A program made the translations under genes and the position numbers. Of a stretch of 64,000 nucleotides of DNA, positions 1 through 8,293 are shown in pieces (position 1 is the stretch's first letter; each line of letters starts with the position of its first letter). Origin of the DNA: Paeniroseomonas aquatica (GTDB taxonomy: Bacteria; Pseudomonadota; Alphaproteobacteria; Acetobacterales; Acetobacteraceae); assembly GCF_030409335.1 (NCBI RefSeq), contig NZ_JAUFPN010000107.1, positions 48,856-112,855 of the forward strand, in the 5' to 3' direction. The notes beneath the pieces were generated by a model. The model was not told the origin of the DNA. It saw nothing but the letters and a program-made list of their open reading frames with translations, and did no database searches.

Positions 1-2
1 AG

Positions 3-269
3 ATCCCGGCCATCGCCGAGAGCCTGCCGGGCTACGAGGTGACCGCCTGGTTCGGCCTGCTGGCGCCGAAGGGCACGCCCGGCGAGGTCGTCGCCACCGC
101 CAACGCCGCCCTGGCGAAGATGCTGGCGACGCCGGCCGCGGTGCGGCGGCTGGCCGACCTCGGCGCGACGCCCATTCCCGGCACGCCGGAGGCCTACCGC
201 GACCATATCGCCGCCGAGTTCCGGAAATGGGGCGAGGTGGTGAAGCGGGCCGGCATCCGGCTGGAGTAG
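3..269 (+). CDS. TctC/Bug-family periplasmic solute-binding protein, C-terminal fragment
   Basis: The reading frame is open from the window edge and gives the last 88 residues of a tripartite tricarboxylate transporter (TctC/Bug) binding protein. The stretch resembles the family's C-terminal lobe: an AWFGLLAPKGTP segment, then ANAALAKML, a GATPIPGTPEAY turn and a closing WGEVVKRAGIRLE helix. Such proteins bind carboxylates in the periplasm for TctAB permeases, but many in this bacterial group are orphans and no TctA or TctB is visible here. The start lies before position 1, so the signal peptide cannot be seen. A full-length relative sits at 20648-21667 on the other strand. Confidence 0.85.
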   Translation: MPAIAESLPGYEVTAWFGLLAPKGTPGEVVATANAALAKMLATPAAVRRLADLGATPIPGTPEAYRDHIAAEFRKWGEVVKRAGIRLE

Positions 270-466
270 CGGCCGGGCAGGCCGCGGGCACCCGCCCGGC
301 AGCGATGCCGGTGGCGGGCCGGTCCTGCTGGCACGGGCATTGCAGCGCCGCCGGGCCGCGGGGCAATCGGCCCCTCGACCGTCAGGATGCGGCGGACCGG
401 CACCGCCCGGCGCGCCGGCCGGCATGCGAGGGGCCGTCCGACATCCGCCCCGCAGGAGAGGCCCGC

Positions 467-913
467 ATGAACGACGCCAAGACCGAGCTCGGCCGCAAGA
501 TCCTGCGCATCAAGAAGGCCAAGGGGCTCAAATGGGGCGATATCGCCGCCCGCATCACCATGTCCCCGGTCTGGACCTGCGCCCTCTGCATGGGCCAGAT
601 GAGCGCCGAGCCGCAGCATGCCCGTGGCATCGCCGAGATGCTGGAGCTCGACGAGGAGGAGGAGGCGACGCTCTGCGAGATCCCCTATCGCGGCGCCCAG
701 CCGATGCCACCGACCGACCCGCTGATCTACCGCTTCTACGAGCTGGTGCTGGTCTATGGCACGAGCTGGAAGGAGATGATCCACGAGGAATTCGGCGACG
801 GCATCATGTCCGCCATCGACTACGACATGCTGCTGGAACGGCTGCCGGACCAGAAGGGCGACCGGGTGAAGATCACCATGACCGGCAAATTCCTCTCCTA
901 TAAGCGCTACTGA
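467..913 (+). CDS. cynS: Cyanate hydratase (cyanase)
   Basis: The 148-residue product matches cyanase along its length (family about 156). Cyanase converts cyanate and bicarbonate to ammonia and two CO2 in the cytosol as a homodecamer. The N-terminal helix-turn-helix-like domain spans about residues 1-75. The C-terminal catalytic domain keeps the triad Arg89 and Glu92 (in YRFYELVLVYG) and Ser115 (in GDGIMSAIDYD), corresponding to E. coli R96, E99 and S122. A GGAG-type ribosome site lies 8 nt before the ATG. No carbonic anhydrase or cyanate transporter adjoins it, so it looks like a stand-alone detoxification or nitrogen gene. Confidence 0.96.
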   Translation: MNDAKTELGRKILRIKKAKGLKWGDIAARITMSPVWTCALCMGQMSAEPQHARGIAEMLELDEEEEATLCEIPYRGAQPMPPTDPLIYRFYELVLVYGTSWKEMIHEEFGDGIMSAIDYDMLLERLPDQKGDRVKITMTGKFLSYKRY

Positions 914-974
914 GGCGCTTAATTTGCGGCTTCGGTGCTGGCGGTGCGGCCCGGACATCGCCAGATTGCCGCGG

Positions 975-1898
975 ATGACCACGCTCCTCGCCGATATCGG
1001 CGGCACCAATGCCCGCTTCGCCCTGGCCGAGGGCGATGCCCATACGCCGCCGGTCAGTGTCCGGCTCGATGCCTTCCCCGGCATCGCGGCGGCGATCGCC
1101 GCCTACCTGGGCGACGCCGCCCCGCCCCGCGCCGCGGTCCTGGCCGTGGCCGGGCCGGTGGAGGCCAATGCCGTCCGCCTGACCAACCGCGGCTGGCTGG
1201 TGGATGGCGCCGAGCTGGCCGCCACCCTCGGCATTTCCCGGGTCCGGGTGGTGAATGATTTCGCCGCCCTCTCCCGGTCGCTGCCGCAGCTGCGTGGCGC
1301 CGACCTGCATCCCCTCGGCGGCTCCCGGGCGGAGCCGGGCGCGCCGCTGGCGGTGCTCGGCCCGGGCACCGGCCTCGGGGTCGGCGCCTTCCTGCCGCCC
1401 GACCGGGTGCTGGTGACCGAGGGCGGCCATGCCAGCGTCGCGGCCCATACCGCGCGGGAAGCGGCGGTGGTCGAATTCCTGCGCGGGCGGCATGGCCATG
1501 TCTCGGCCGAGCGGCTGATCTCCGGCCAGGGGATCGAGAATCTCCATGCCGGGCTCGCCGCCGTCGACGGCCAGGCCGTGGCGCCCCTGCCGGCGGCCGA
1601 GGTCACCGCCCGGGCGCTGGCCGGCCGCGACCCGCGCTGCGCCGAGGCACTGGACATGTTCTGCGCCCTGCTCGGCAGCGTCGCCGGCGACCTGGCGCTG
1701 CTCTACGGCGCCCGCGGCGGGGTCTTCGTCGGCGGCGGCATCTGTCCCCGCTTCCCGGAGTTCCTCGCCGCCTCCGCCTTCCGGGCGCGGTTCGAGGCCA
1801 AGGGCCGCCTCAGCGGCTGGCTCGCGCCGGTGCCGGCCTGGCTCATCCTGCGGCCGGATGCGGCGATGCTGGGGCTGGCGGCGCTGGCCCGGGACTGA
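975..1898 (+). CDS. glk: Glucokinase (non-ROK bacterial type)
   Basis: The 307-residue protein begins with the phosphate-binding loop LLADIGGTNARFAL (residues 4-17), typical of the E. coli-type glucokinase family, which phosphorylates glucose with ATP. Further family signatures are the VAGPV segment, VVNDFAAL with the catalytic aspartate, GPGTGLGVG, the TEGGH block, and GVFVGGGI near the C terminus. It lacks the Cys-rich zinc motif of ROK kinases. The ATG at 975 is chosen because the conserved N terminus starts there; the frame is open further upstream but has no family similarity. It stands alone between cynS and prfB. Confidence 0.93.
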   Translation: MTTLLADIGGTNARFALAEGDAHTPPVSVRLDAFPGIAAAIAAYLGDAAPPRAAVLAVAGPVEANAVRLTNRGWLVDGAELAATLGISRVRVVNDFAALSRSLPQLRGADLHPLGGSRAEPGAPLAVLGPGTGLGVGAFLPPDRVLVTEGGHASVAAHTAREAAVVEFLRGRHGHVSAERLISGQGIENLHAGLAAVDGQAVAPLPAAEVTARALAGRDPRCAEALDMFCALLGSVAGDLALLYGARGGVFVGGGICPRFPEFLAASAFRARFEAKGRLSGWLAPVPAWLILRPDAAMLGLAALARD

Positions 1899-1952
1899 CG
1901 GCCGCCGCCGCCGCTCTTGCCTCAGGTCCGCGCATGGCCTATCTGCCCGGCC

Positions 1953-3084
1953 ATGCGCGCAGATGCCGAAACCCTGAATGAGCAGATCACCGCTTCGGTG
2001 TCCCTGCTGAGGAGGCATCTTTGACTGGGATGTCGCCCTACGCCGTCTCGATGAGCTGAACGCCAAGGCCGAGGACCCCGGCCTCTGGAACAACGCCGAC
2101 CTGGCGAACAAACTCATGCGGGAACGCTCCCGCCTCGCCGACCAGACCGAGGGCGTGCTGCGGATGGAGCAATCCGTGCGCGATGCCCTGGAATTGGTCG
2201 AGCTGGCCGAGGCCGAGGGCGATGCCGATACCGCCGATGCGGCGGTCGCCGACCTCAAGACCCTGGCGGTCGAGGCCAAGCGGCGCGAGATCGAGAGCCT
2301 GCTCTCCGGCGAGGCCGACCAGAACGATGCCTATGTCGAGGTCAACGCCGGCGTCGGCGGCACCGAGGCGCAGGACTGGGCCGAGATGCTGCTGCGCATG
2401 TACCAGCGCTGGGCCGAGCAGCACGGCTACAAGGTGGCGCTGACCGAGCAGTCCGACGGCGAGGAGGCCGGCATCAAGTCGGCCACCCTGCAGGTCACGG
2501 GCCCGGCCGCCTATGGCTGGATGAAGACCGAGACCGGCGTGCACCGGCTGGTCCGGATCAGCCCCTTCGGCGGCAACGACAAGCGGCAGACCAGCTTCGC
2601 CAGCGTCTATGTCTACCCGGTGGTGGACGACAAGATCGAGATCGAGATCAACCCGGCCGACCTGCGGACCGATACCTTCCGCGCCTCCGGCGCCGGCGGC
2701 CAGCACGTGAACAAGACCGAATCGGGGGTGCGCTTCACCCATATCCCGACCGGGATCGTCGCGGCCTCCACCCAGGACCGCAGCCAGCACAAGAACCGCG
2801 CGATTGCGATGAACATGCTGAAGGCCCGGCTCTATGAGTTGGAGCTGAGCAAGCGCGAGGCGGTGAGTGCGGGTATCGAGGCCGGCAAGACCGACATCGG
2901 CTGGGGCCACCAGATCCGCAACTACGTGCTGCAGCCCTACCAGCTGGTGAAGGACCTGCGGACCGGCCTCGAGAAGGGCAATCCGGCGGCCGTGCTGGAC
3001 GGCGACCTGGACGAGTTCATGGCCGCGGCGCTGGCGGCCCGGGTCGGCGCGACGCGGTCCGAGGCATCGGCCTCGGCGCGCTGA
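1953..3084 (+). CDS. prfB: Peptide chain release factor 2 (programmed +1 frameshift)
   Basis: RF2 reads UGA and UAA stop codons on the ribosome. The gene is split: 23 codons from ATG 1953 end in CTT TGA (TGA at 2022-2024), and the remainder continues in the +1 frame from GAC at 2023 with no new start codon. The joined product is about 376 residues. It carries the SPF codon-recognition tripeptide (in VRISPFGGND) and the catalytic GGQ loop (ASGAGGQHVNKTESG). The coordinates span both frames; translation joins 1953-2021 to 2023-3084. The shift lets RF2 regulate its own synthesis. Without it the main frame would begin at an internal ATG and lose the N terminus. Confidence 0.97.
2010..2025 (+). 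promoter_or_regulatory. prfB programmed frameshift signal
   Basis: The stretch AGGAGG CAT CTT TGA C has the known parts of the RF2 recoding site: an internal Shine-Dalgarno-like AGGAGG three bases before the slippery CTT, the in-frame TGA stop, and a C after the stop that weakens termination. When RF2 is scarce, the P-site tRNA-Leu slips forward one base onto TTT and reading resumes at GAC. Confidence 0.95.
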
Positions 3085-3381
3085 CGCCGCCGCCCTGCCA
3101 GTGGTTTGGCCGGGCGGGTCGAAAAAGGCGCCGAATCAACGGGCTGGACCGCTTGCCGTGAGCCTGTGACGAATGGCAGCCGATCCAGCTATTGGCGCGG
3201 CCAAGCGCAAGCGGCGACTGATGAAACCGCTCCAGGTACTTAACTCGTTGCGAATCTTAAAATAGTATCTGATGTTCCGCGATGCGAATTGTAATTTCAT
3301 TGTCTACTTTGTTACATGCTATTTGATTCGTGTAGAAAATACCTTATATAAGACAGATGATTAACTTCCGGCTGAGCTGAG
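3085..3381. other. AT-rich intergenic region upstream of the ATP-grasp gene
   Basis: About 300 bases without a supported gene. The second half (about 3240-3365) is strikingly A/T-rich for this genome, with runs such as AATCTTAAAATAGTATCTGA and CCTTATATAAGAC. This suggests a promoter region or horizontally acquired DNA ahead of the gene at 3382. I see no clear RNA fold or terminator. Confidence 0.4.
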
Positions 3382-4356
3382 ATGCCAACGGCAAGTCACC
3401 TGACACAGCGGCGCATCGCGTCGTCCAGTCTCCGGACGCAGCTCGGTTCTGCCATCCGGCCCTTCTTCTACAAATTGCCGAATCAGATCGTTTCGCCGCT
3501 CCGCACCGTGAAGAAGTATTTCTTCACCTTCGGCTCGCTGCCGAACGTGCTTGCGCCGCGGACCTTCAATGAGAAGGTCAATGCGCGGAAGTTCTTTGAC
3601 CACCGCCGCATCTTCCAGACCTGGGTGGACAAGCTGGCGGTCCGCGACTGGGTGGCCGGGGTCAAGCCGGGCTACGACCAGCTGCTGCCGGTCCTGCACC
3701 ATGTCACCTCCGATCCCGCTGACATCCCCTTCGACCAGCTGCCCGACCGCTTCGTCATCAAGGCGTCGCATGGCAGCGGCTGGCTGCGGATCGTGAAGGA
3801 CAAGGCCACCATTGACCGGAAGGCGATCATCGCCGAATGCCGGAAGTGGCTGGCCCTGAACTACTACGACGTCAATCTCGAAGGCGCCTACAAGAACATC
3901 CCGCCCCGCATTTTGATCGAGGAGTTCCTCGACAACGGCTCCGGCGAGGCGCCCGAGGACTACAAGCTCTACGTCTTCCACGGTCGGGTCGAGATCATCC
4001 AGGTGGATGTCGCCCGCTTCGGCCAGCACCGGCGGAAGATCTACGACCGGAACTGGCAGGAACAGCAGGTCGAGCTCTCGGTCACGACCTATGCCGGCAC
4101 CCTGCCGCCGCCGCCGCAGCTGGCACGGCTGATCGAGGTGGCGGAAACCCTCGCCGGCGACATCGACTTCGTGCGGGCGGACCTCTACCTCGTCGGCGAC
4201 CGGATCTACTTCGGCGAGATGACCCCATCCTCCGGCAACGGCTTCAACCGCTTCACGCCGGCCTCTTTCGATGCGGTCATGGGCGCCTTTTGGAAGCTCG
4301 AATCCCCGCCGCGCCTGCTGCTGAATTCGCTGCGGCGGCCGCGGGACAAGGCCTGA
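3382..4356 (+). CDS. TupA-like ATP-grasp protein (cell-surface polysaccharide type)
   Basis: The 324-residue product matches the TupA-like ATP-grasp family. The family hallmark FNEKVNARKFFD is at about residues 63-74, followed by FVIKASHGSGW (nucleotide loop), ILIEEFLD, EDYKLYVFHG, and DIDFVRADLY...YFGEMTPSSGNG near the end, as in ATP-grasp metal sites. Family members are usually encoded in exopolysaccharide or lipopolysaccharide clusters and probably form an amide or peptide bond on a surface polymer; the substrate is unknown. It has no glycosyltransferase neighbours and sits behind an AT-rich spacer, so lone acquisition is plausible. It converges with the gene at 4360, three bases away. Confidence 0.8.
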   Translation: MPTASHLTQRRIASSSLRTQLGSAIRPFFYKLPNQIVSPLRTVKKYFFTFGSLPNVLAPRTFNEKVNARKFFDHRRIFQTWVDKLAVRDWVAGVKPGYDQLLPVLHHVTSDPADIPFDQLPDRFVIKASHGSGWLRIVKDKATIDRKAIIAECRKWLALNYYDVNLEGAYKNIPPRILIEEFLDNGSGEAPEDYKLYVFHGRVEIIQVDVARFGQHRRKIYDRNWQEQQVELSVTTYAGTLPPPPQLARLIEVAETLAGDIDFVRADLYLVGDRIYFGEMTPSSGNGFNRFTPASFDAVMGAFWKLESPPRLLLNSLRRPRDKA

Positions 4357-4359
4357 GGG

Positions 4360-5214
4360 CTAGACCGGGACCAGCCGGGTGAGCCGGTTGGGGTTCTGCT
4401 CGCTCTGGTAGATCACCCCGCTCGCCGGGTCCCGCCACATGCCGTGCGCCCCGTTCAGCACCGGCCGGCAGCGGCCGATCAGCCGACCCTTGGCATCGAA
4501 GTGGCTGAGCCGCGGCACCTGATCGGTGACGTAGAAGCTGCCATCCGGCCCGCCGTGGACGTCCATCGGCTTATGGACGTCGCGGATGTCCTGCAGGTGG
4601 GTGCCTTCGGGGGTGAAGACCTGGACCCGGCTGTTGTCGCGGTCGGCCACCAGCACCCGCCCGTCCTCCAGCACCCAGACCGAATGCGGGGTGATGAACT
4701 CGCCCGCCCGGTCCCCCGGCCGGCCCCAGGCGCCGAGGTAGGTGCCATCGGCCGCGAAGCGATGCACCCTGGCATTGGCATAGCCGTCGGCCACGACCAT
4801 CGTCCCATCCGGGGCGAAGGCGATGTCGCAGGGCGCGTTGAAGGGCTGCCCCGGCCCGTGCCGGGTGCCGAGGCCGCCGATCCGCGCGCCGGCGGCCGAG
4901 AAAATGATGATCTCATGCGCATCGCGGTCGACGACGAAGACCCGGCCATCGGGATGGACGGTCGCCATGTGCCCGTCCATGACCACCCCGCCGCCCCAGG
5001 CCGCCAGGCGTTCGCCGGCCGGGGACAGCACGACGATCGCCGGCGCCTCCGGGTCGGTATAGGGGTCCACCCGGAACTGCACATAGACCCGGCCGGCGGC
5101 ATCGCAGGCGACGTCGCTGATGCGGCCGGGACCATCGACCGGCAGGTCGCCCCAGGGCCGCTCGATGCGGTAGCGCTGCGGCCCGAGGGCGACCCTGTAG
5201 CTTTCCCGCGTCAT
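4360..5214 (-). CDS. NHL-repeat beta-propeller protein (peptidyl-amidating-lyase-like)
   Basis: The 284-residue protein is made of NHL-type beta-propeller repeats. Repeated units read like GRVYVQFRVDP, GRVFVVDRDAHEIIIFS, GTMVVADGYANARVHRF, GRVLVADRDNSRVQVF and GSFYVTDQVPRLSHF, giving about six blades. Such proteins are often annotated as peptidyl-alpha-hydroxyglycine amidating-lyase-like, but that activity is not established for bacterial members. There is no signal peptide. The ATG at 5214 overlaps the puuE stop (ATGA), so it is the last gene of the ureide operon and may be a ureide-related lactonase or lyase. That role is inference from position only. Confidence 0.8.
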   Translation of the reverse strand: MTRESYRVALGPQRYRIERPWGDLPVDGPGRISDVACDAAGRVYVQFRVDPYTDPEAPAIVVLSPAGERLAAWGGGVVMDGHMATVHPDGRVFVVDRDAHEIIIFSAAGARIGGLGTRHGPGQPFNAPCDIAFAPDGTMVVADGYANARVHRFAADGTYLGAWGRPGDRAGEFITPHSVWVLEDGRVLVADRDNSRVQVFTPEGTHLQDIRDVHKPMDVHGGPDGSFYVTDQVPRLSHFDAKGRLIGRCRPVLNGAHGMWRDPASGVIYQSEQNPNRLTRLVPV

Positions 5215-6137
5215 TCGTTGAGGCCCTTGCCGGGATAGGGGTGCGTCGCCACCCAGTGCCGGGCGATATCGACCCGGCGGGTGATCCAGACATCCTGCTG
5301 CTGCAGCATGTGGTCGAGCACCCGCTGCAGCCCGACCGCCCGCGCGGGATGGCCGATGAGGCGCTGGTGCAGCCCGACCGACATCATCTTCGGCCGCCCC
5401 GCCCTTCCCTCGGCGAGAAGCATGTCGAAGGCATCGCAGATGTAGCTGAACCACTGGTCGCTGGTGCCCATCCAGCCCGCGTATTTCCCATCGTTGTTGG
5501 TGATGGAATAGGGCACGACCAGCTGCGGCTTGCCGTCGACCGTCAGCCAGAAGGGCAGCTCCTCGCCGTAGTAGTCGCTGTCGTAGAGGAAGCCGCCGTG
5601 TTCCATCACCAGCCGGCGGGTGTTCACGCTGGGTCCGTAGCGGCAGTACCAGCCCTCCGGCTTGTGGCCGATGGTCTTCTCCAGGCTGGCGACGGCGCGG
5701 GCGATGTGGTCGCGCTCCTCCGCCTCGGACAGCTCGAAATGCTTCACCCAGCGCCAGCCGTGGGAGCAGACGTCGTAGCCGGCGGCGCGGATGGCGGCGG
5801 CGGCCTCGGGGTTGCGCTCCAGCGCCATGGCGCAGCCGAAGATGGTCAGCGGCAGGCCGCGTTCGGCGAACAGCCGGGTCAGTCGCCAGAAGCCGACGCG
5901 GCTGCCGTATTCGAACATGCCCTCGGCGGCGAGGTCGCGGCCGGACTTGAGCTGGTTCAGCCCATGCGATTCGGTCAGCCCGTTCTCGGTATAGCCGTCG
6001 CCCAGCTCGATCGAGGGCTCCGAGCCCTCCTCGTAGTTGATGACGAAATTGACCGCGATCTTGGCCCCGTTCGGCCATTGCGGGTCGGGCGGATTGGCGC
6101 CGTAGCCGATGAAGTCGCGTTTCACCTCATAGGACAT
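5211..6137 (-). CDS. puuE: Allantoinase PuuE (polysaccharide-deacetylase fold)
   Basis: The 308-residue protein matches the PuuE group, metal-independent allantoinases of the polysaccharide-deacetylase (CE4) superfamily that open allantoin to allantoate. Typical segments are RDFIGYGANPP at the start, NFVINYEEGSE, SRVGFWRLTRLF, CSHGWRWV, GWYCRYGPS, FLYDSDYYGEELP, MMSVGLHQRLIGHP and the YPGKGLNE end. It follows ureidoglycolate lyase with a one-base TGATG overlap and precedes the NHL gene with an ATGA overlap, so these genes are translationally coupled. Allantoicase, which links the two ureide steps, is not in the window. Confidence 0.93.
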   Translation of the reverse strand: MSYEVKRDFIGYGANPPDPQWPNGAKIAVNFVINYEEGSEPSIELGDGYTENGLTESHGLNQLKSGRDLAAEGMFEYGSRVGFWRLTRLFAERGLPLTIFGCAMALERNPEAAAAIRAAGYDVCSHGWRWVKHFELSEAEERDHIARAVASLEKTIGHKPEGWYCRYGPSVNTRRLVMEHGGFLYDSDYYGEELPFWLTVDGKPQLVVPYSITNNDGKYAGWMGTSDQWFSYICDAFDMLLAEGRAGRPKMMSVGLHQRLIGHPARAVGLQRVLDHMLQQQDVWITRRVDIARHWVATHPYPGKGLNE

Positions 6138-6610
6138 CAGGGCAGCTCCACGCTAAACTCGGGCACCTCGACGAATTCCTCGTCGGTCTTGCTGCCGTCC
6201 CGCCACATGACGATGACGAAGCGGGCCGGGCCGTCGAGGATGGTGAAGGGGTGGTGCCAGACATTGGCGCCGAAGGTGACGCCCTGCATCGGCCCGGCGA
6301 GGAAGGCGCGGGCGCGGGCCATGTCCGGCCCGCCGTCCTTGTCATGCGGGGCGACGATGACCAGCCAGCGCCCGGCTTCCTGCGGGATGAAGGACTGGGA
6401 GCTGAACTCGTGCCGTTCCATGGTGGTGGAGCGCAGCGGCATCTCGGCCACGGCATGCTTCACGGTCAGCGAGATGCTCGGCCGCGCATTGGGCCGCAGG
6501 TTCGCCAGCGCATCCTCGAAATAGGTCCGCCCCGGGATGGCGGGGCATTCGATCACCTCGCCATAGGCCAGGAAGGCGGCGGAGGTGAGCGGTTCGGCCT
6601 TGAGAAACAT
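6137..6610 (-). CDS. allA: Ureidoglycolate lyase
   Basis: The 157-residue protein matches AllA, a cupin-fold dimer that cleaves ureidoglycolate to glyoxylate and urea. Conserved features are the opening LTSAAFLAYGEVIE, SISLTVKHA, ERHEFSSQSFIP, the GVTFGANVWHHPF metal-proximal strand and the VIVMWRDGS block. The released urea could feed the urease genes that begin 4 kb away. The ATG at 6610 gives the expected family length; a longer open frame upstream overlaps the permease gene and is unlikely. The gene follows the permease at 6613 by two bases. Confidence 0.92.
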   Translation of the reverse strand: MFLKAEPLTSAAFLAYGEVIECPAIPGRTYFEDALANLRPNARPSISLTVKHAVAEMPLRSTTMERHEFSSQSFIPQEAGRWLVIVAPHDKDGGPDMARARAFLAGPMQGVTFGANVWHHPFTILDGPARFVIVMWRDGSKTDEEFVEVPEFSVELP

Positions 6611-6612
6611 GT

Positions 6613-7455
6613 CTATCCCCGCATGCGGCGCGTCAGGCCGGTGAACCGTTCCATGACCAGCATCAGGACGAAGACCGTCAGGATGAGCAGGCCGGAAACG
6701 GCGGCAACCCGGACGTCGAGCGTGCTCTCCATCATGCCCCACATCCGGATCGGCAGCATGTCCGTCCGCGCCGAGGAGAGGAAGAGGGAGACCGGCACAT
6801 TGTCGACCGAGGCCATGAAGGCGAGGAAGGCCCCGGCGGCGATCCCCGGCGCGATCAGCGGCAGCACCACCCGGCGGAAGGTCATCACCGGCCCGGCGCC
6901 GAGGCTGCGCGAGGCATCCAGCAGGGAGGGATCGAGCTGCGAGAGCGAGGCGCCCACCGTCCGCAGCACGAAGGGCGCCACGACGATGAGGTGGCCGGCC
7001 ACCAGCATCTCCAGCGAGGGCCGGAAGCCCAGCAGCGAGAAGTACATCAGCGCCGCCAGGCCGAAGGCGAGGCCGGGCAGCACCAGCGGCGCCATGAAGA
7101 AGGCATCCGCCAGCCGCCCCGCGCGGCCCGCCGCCCGCGCCATGGCGACGGCGGCCGCGGTGCCCAGCACCGTCGCCAGCCCGGCCGCCCAGGCGGCAAC
7201 GGTCAGGGTATTGCCCACCGCGCGATGGATCTGCCGCGACCGCACCTCGTCCAGCAGCAGCTCGTACCAGCGCAGCGAGAAGCCGGTGGGCGGGAAGCGG
7301 ATGGAGCGGCTGTCGGTGAAGGAGGTCGCCAGCACCACCAGGATCGGCCCGACCAGGATCAGCAGCGCCAGCGCCGCCAGGAACCCGATGATCCCGACAT
7401 AGGCGATCTCGCCCATGCTGCGGCGCCGCGCCCCCGCCGTGCGAAGTCTAGCCAT
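6613..7455 (-). CDS. ABC transporter permease (PotC-like)
   Basis: The 280-residue inner-membrane protein has about six hydrophobic helices and the permease EAA-type loop (SLLDASRSLGAGPVMTFRRVVLPL, about residues 164-187) that contacts the ATPase. It resembles the second permease (PotC) of spermidine/putrescine-type importers. The start overlaps the end of the first permease by eight bases. Since the operon continues directly into allA and puuE, the likely cargo is a ureide such as allantoin or allantoate, but this is inferred only from gene order. Confidence 0.9.
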   Translation of the reverse strand: MARLRTAGARRRSMGEIAYVGIIGFLAALALLILVGPILVVLATSFTDSRSIRFPPTGFSLRWYELLLDEVRSRQIHRAVGNTLTVAAWAAGLATVLGTAAAVAMARAAGRAGRLADAFFMAPLVLPGLAFGLAALMYFSLLGFRPSLEMLVAGHLIVVAPFVLRTVGASLSQLDPSLLDASRSLGAGPVMTFRRVVLPLIAPGIAAGAFLAFMASVDNVPVSLFLSSARTDMLPIRMWGMMESTLDVRVAAVSGLLILTVFVLMLVMERFTGLTRRMRG

Positions 7456-8293
7456 GGATGCGTCCCCCCGCGATGCGCCCGGCCGTGGCGATGACGGCGA
7501 TGACCGCCGAGACCGAGACCAGCAGGGCGATCGCCGCCGTCGCCGCGAAGGGCCAGTTCGCCACCACCATGGCCTGCTGCCAGACCATCGCCGGCAGGTA
7601 GACCAGCCGCTCGCCGCCTATGACGGACTGGCTGATGAAGGCGGTCGTCGATGAGGCGAAGACCAGCAGGCAGCCGGCGGCGATGCCGGGCGCGGCCAGC
7701 GGCAGGATCACCCGGAACAGCGTCCGCCAGGGCGAGGCGCCGAGCGAGGCGCTGGCATCCATCAGGTTCGGGTCGATCCGCGCCATGACCGAGAGCAGCG
7801 GCAGCAGCAGCAGCGGCATCTCGATCTGGGTCAGCGAGATCACCAGCCCGAGCTCGGTCTGCAGCAGCCGCAGCGGGTCGGCGGCCAGGCCCAGCCCCAT
7901 GACCATTTGGTTGACCACGCCCTCCCGCCCCAGGATCACGATCCAGGCGAAGGTGCGCACCACCACGCTGGTCAGCAGCGGCATCACCACCACGAACAGC
8001 AACACCCGCTGCCAGCCCGGCGAGGCCGCGCGATAGGCCAGCGCCAGCGGCAGGCCCAGCAGCAGCGTCGCCGCCACCGTCTTCAGCCCGAGCAGCACCG
8101 TGTTGCCGATGACCTTCCAGTGGAAGGCATCGCCGAGGAAGCGCTGCCACTGGCCGAGGCCCAGCACCGTCATGCGGTCGTCCGCGTAGAAGGATACCGC
8201 AAACAGCATCAGCAGCGGCGCCACGAAGAAGGCGGCGTAGGCCAGCCCCAGGGGCGCGACGAGTGGCGCGGCGAGCCCCCAGGTGGATCTCAT
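7448..8293 (-). CDS. ABC transporter permease (PotB-like)
   Basis: The 281-residue inner-membrane permease has an N-terminal helix (PLGLAYAAFFVAPLLMLFAV), several more hydrophobic helices, and an EAA-type loop (NLMDASASLGASPWRTLFRVILPL) near residues 175-200. It matches the first permease (PotB) of the polyamine/opine-type importer family and should pair with the product of 6613-7455. ATG 8293 overlaps the stop of the binding-protein gene by four bases. A longer upstream frame runs antisense-like through the binding protein and is rejected. Confidence 0.9.
   Translation of the reverse strand: MRSTWGLAAPLVAPLGLAYAAFFVAPLLMLFAVSFYADDRMTVLGLGQWQRFLGDAFHWKVIGNTVLLGLKTVAATLLLGLPLALAYRAASPGWQRVLLFVVVMPLLTSVVVRTFAWIVILGREGVVNQMVMGLGLAADPLRLLQTELGLVISLTQIEMPLLLLPLLSVMARIDPNLMDASASLGASPWRTLFRVILPLAAPGIAAGCLLVFASSTTAFISQSVIGGERLVYLPAMVWQQAMVVANWPFAATAAIALLVSVSAVIAVIATAGRIAGGRIHG

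Noticed and set aside
4360..6078. 572-codon minus-strand frame covering the NHL gene and running through puuE
   Set aside because: The N-terminal half is low-complexity Arg/Ala/Gly translation of puuE in another frame; the NHL protein starts at 5214.
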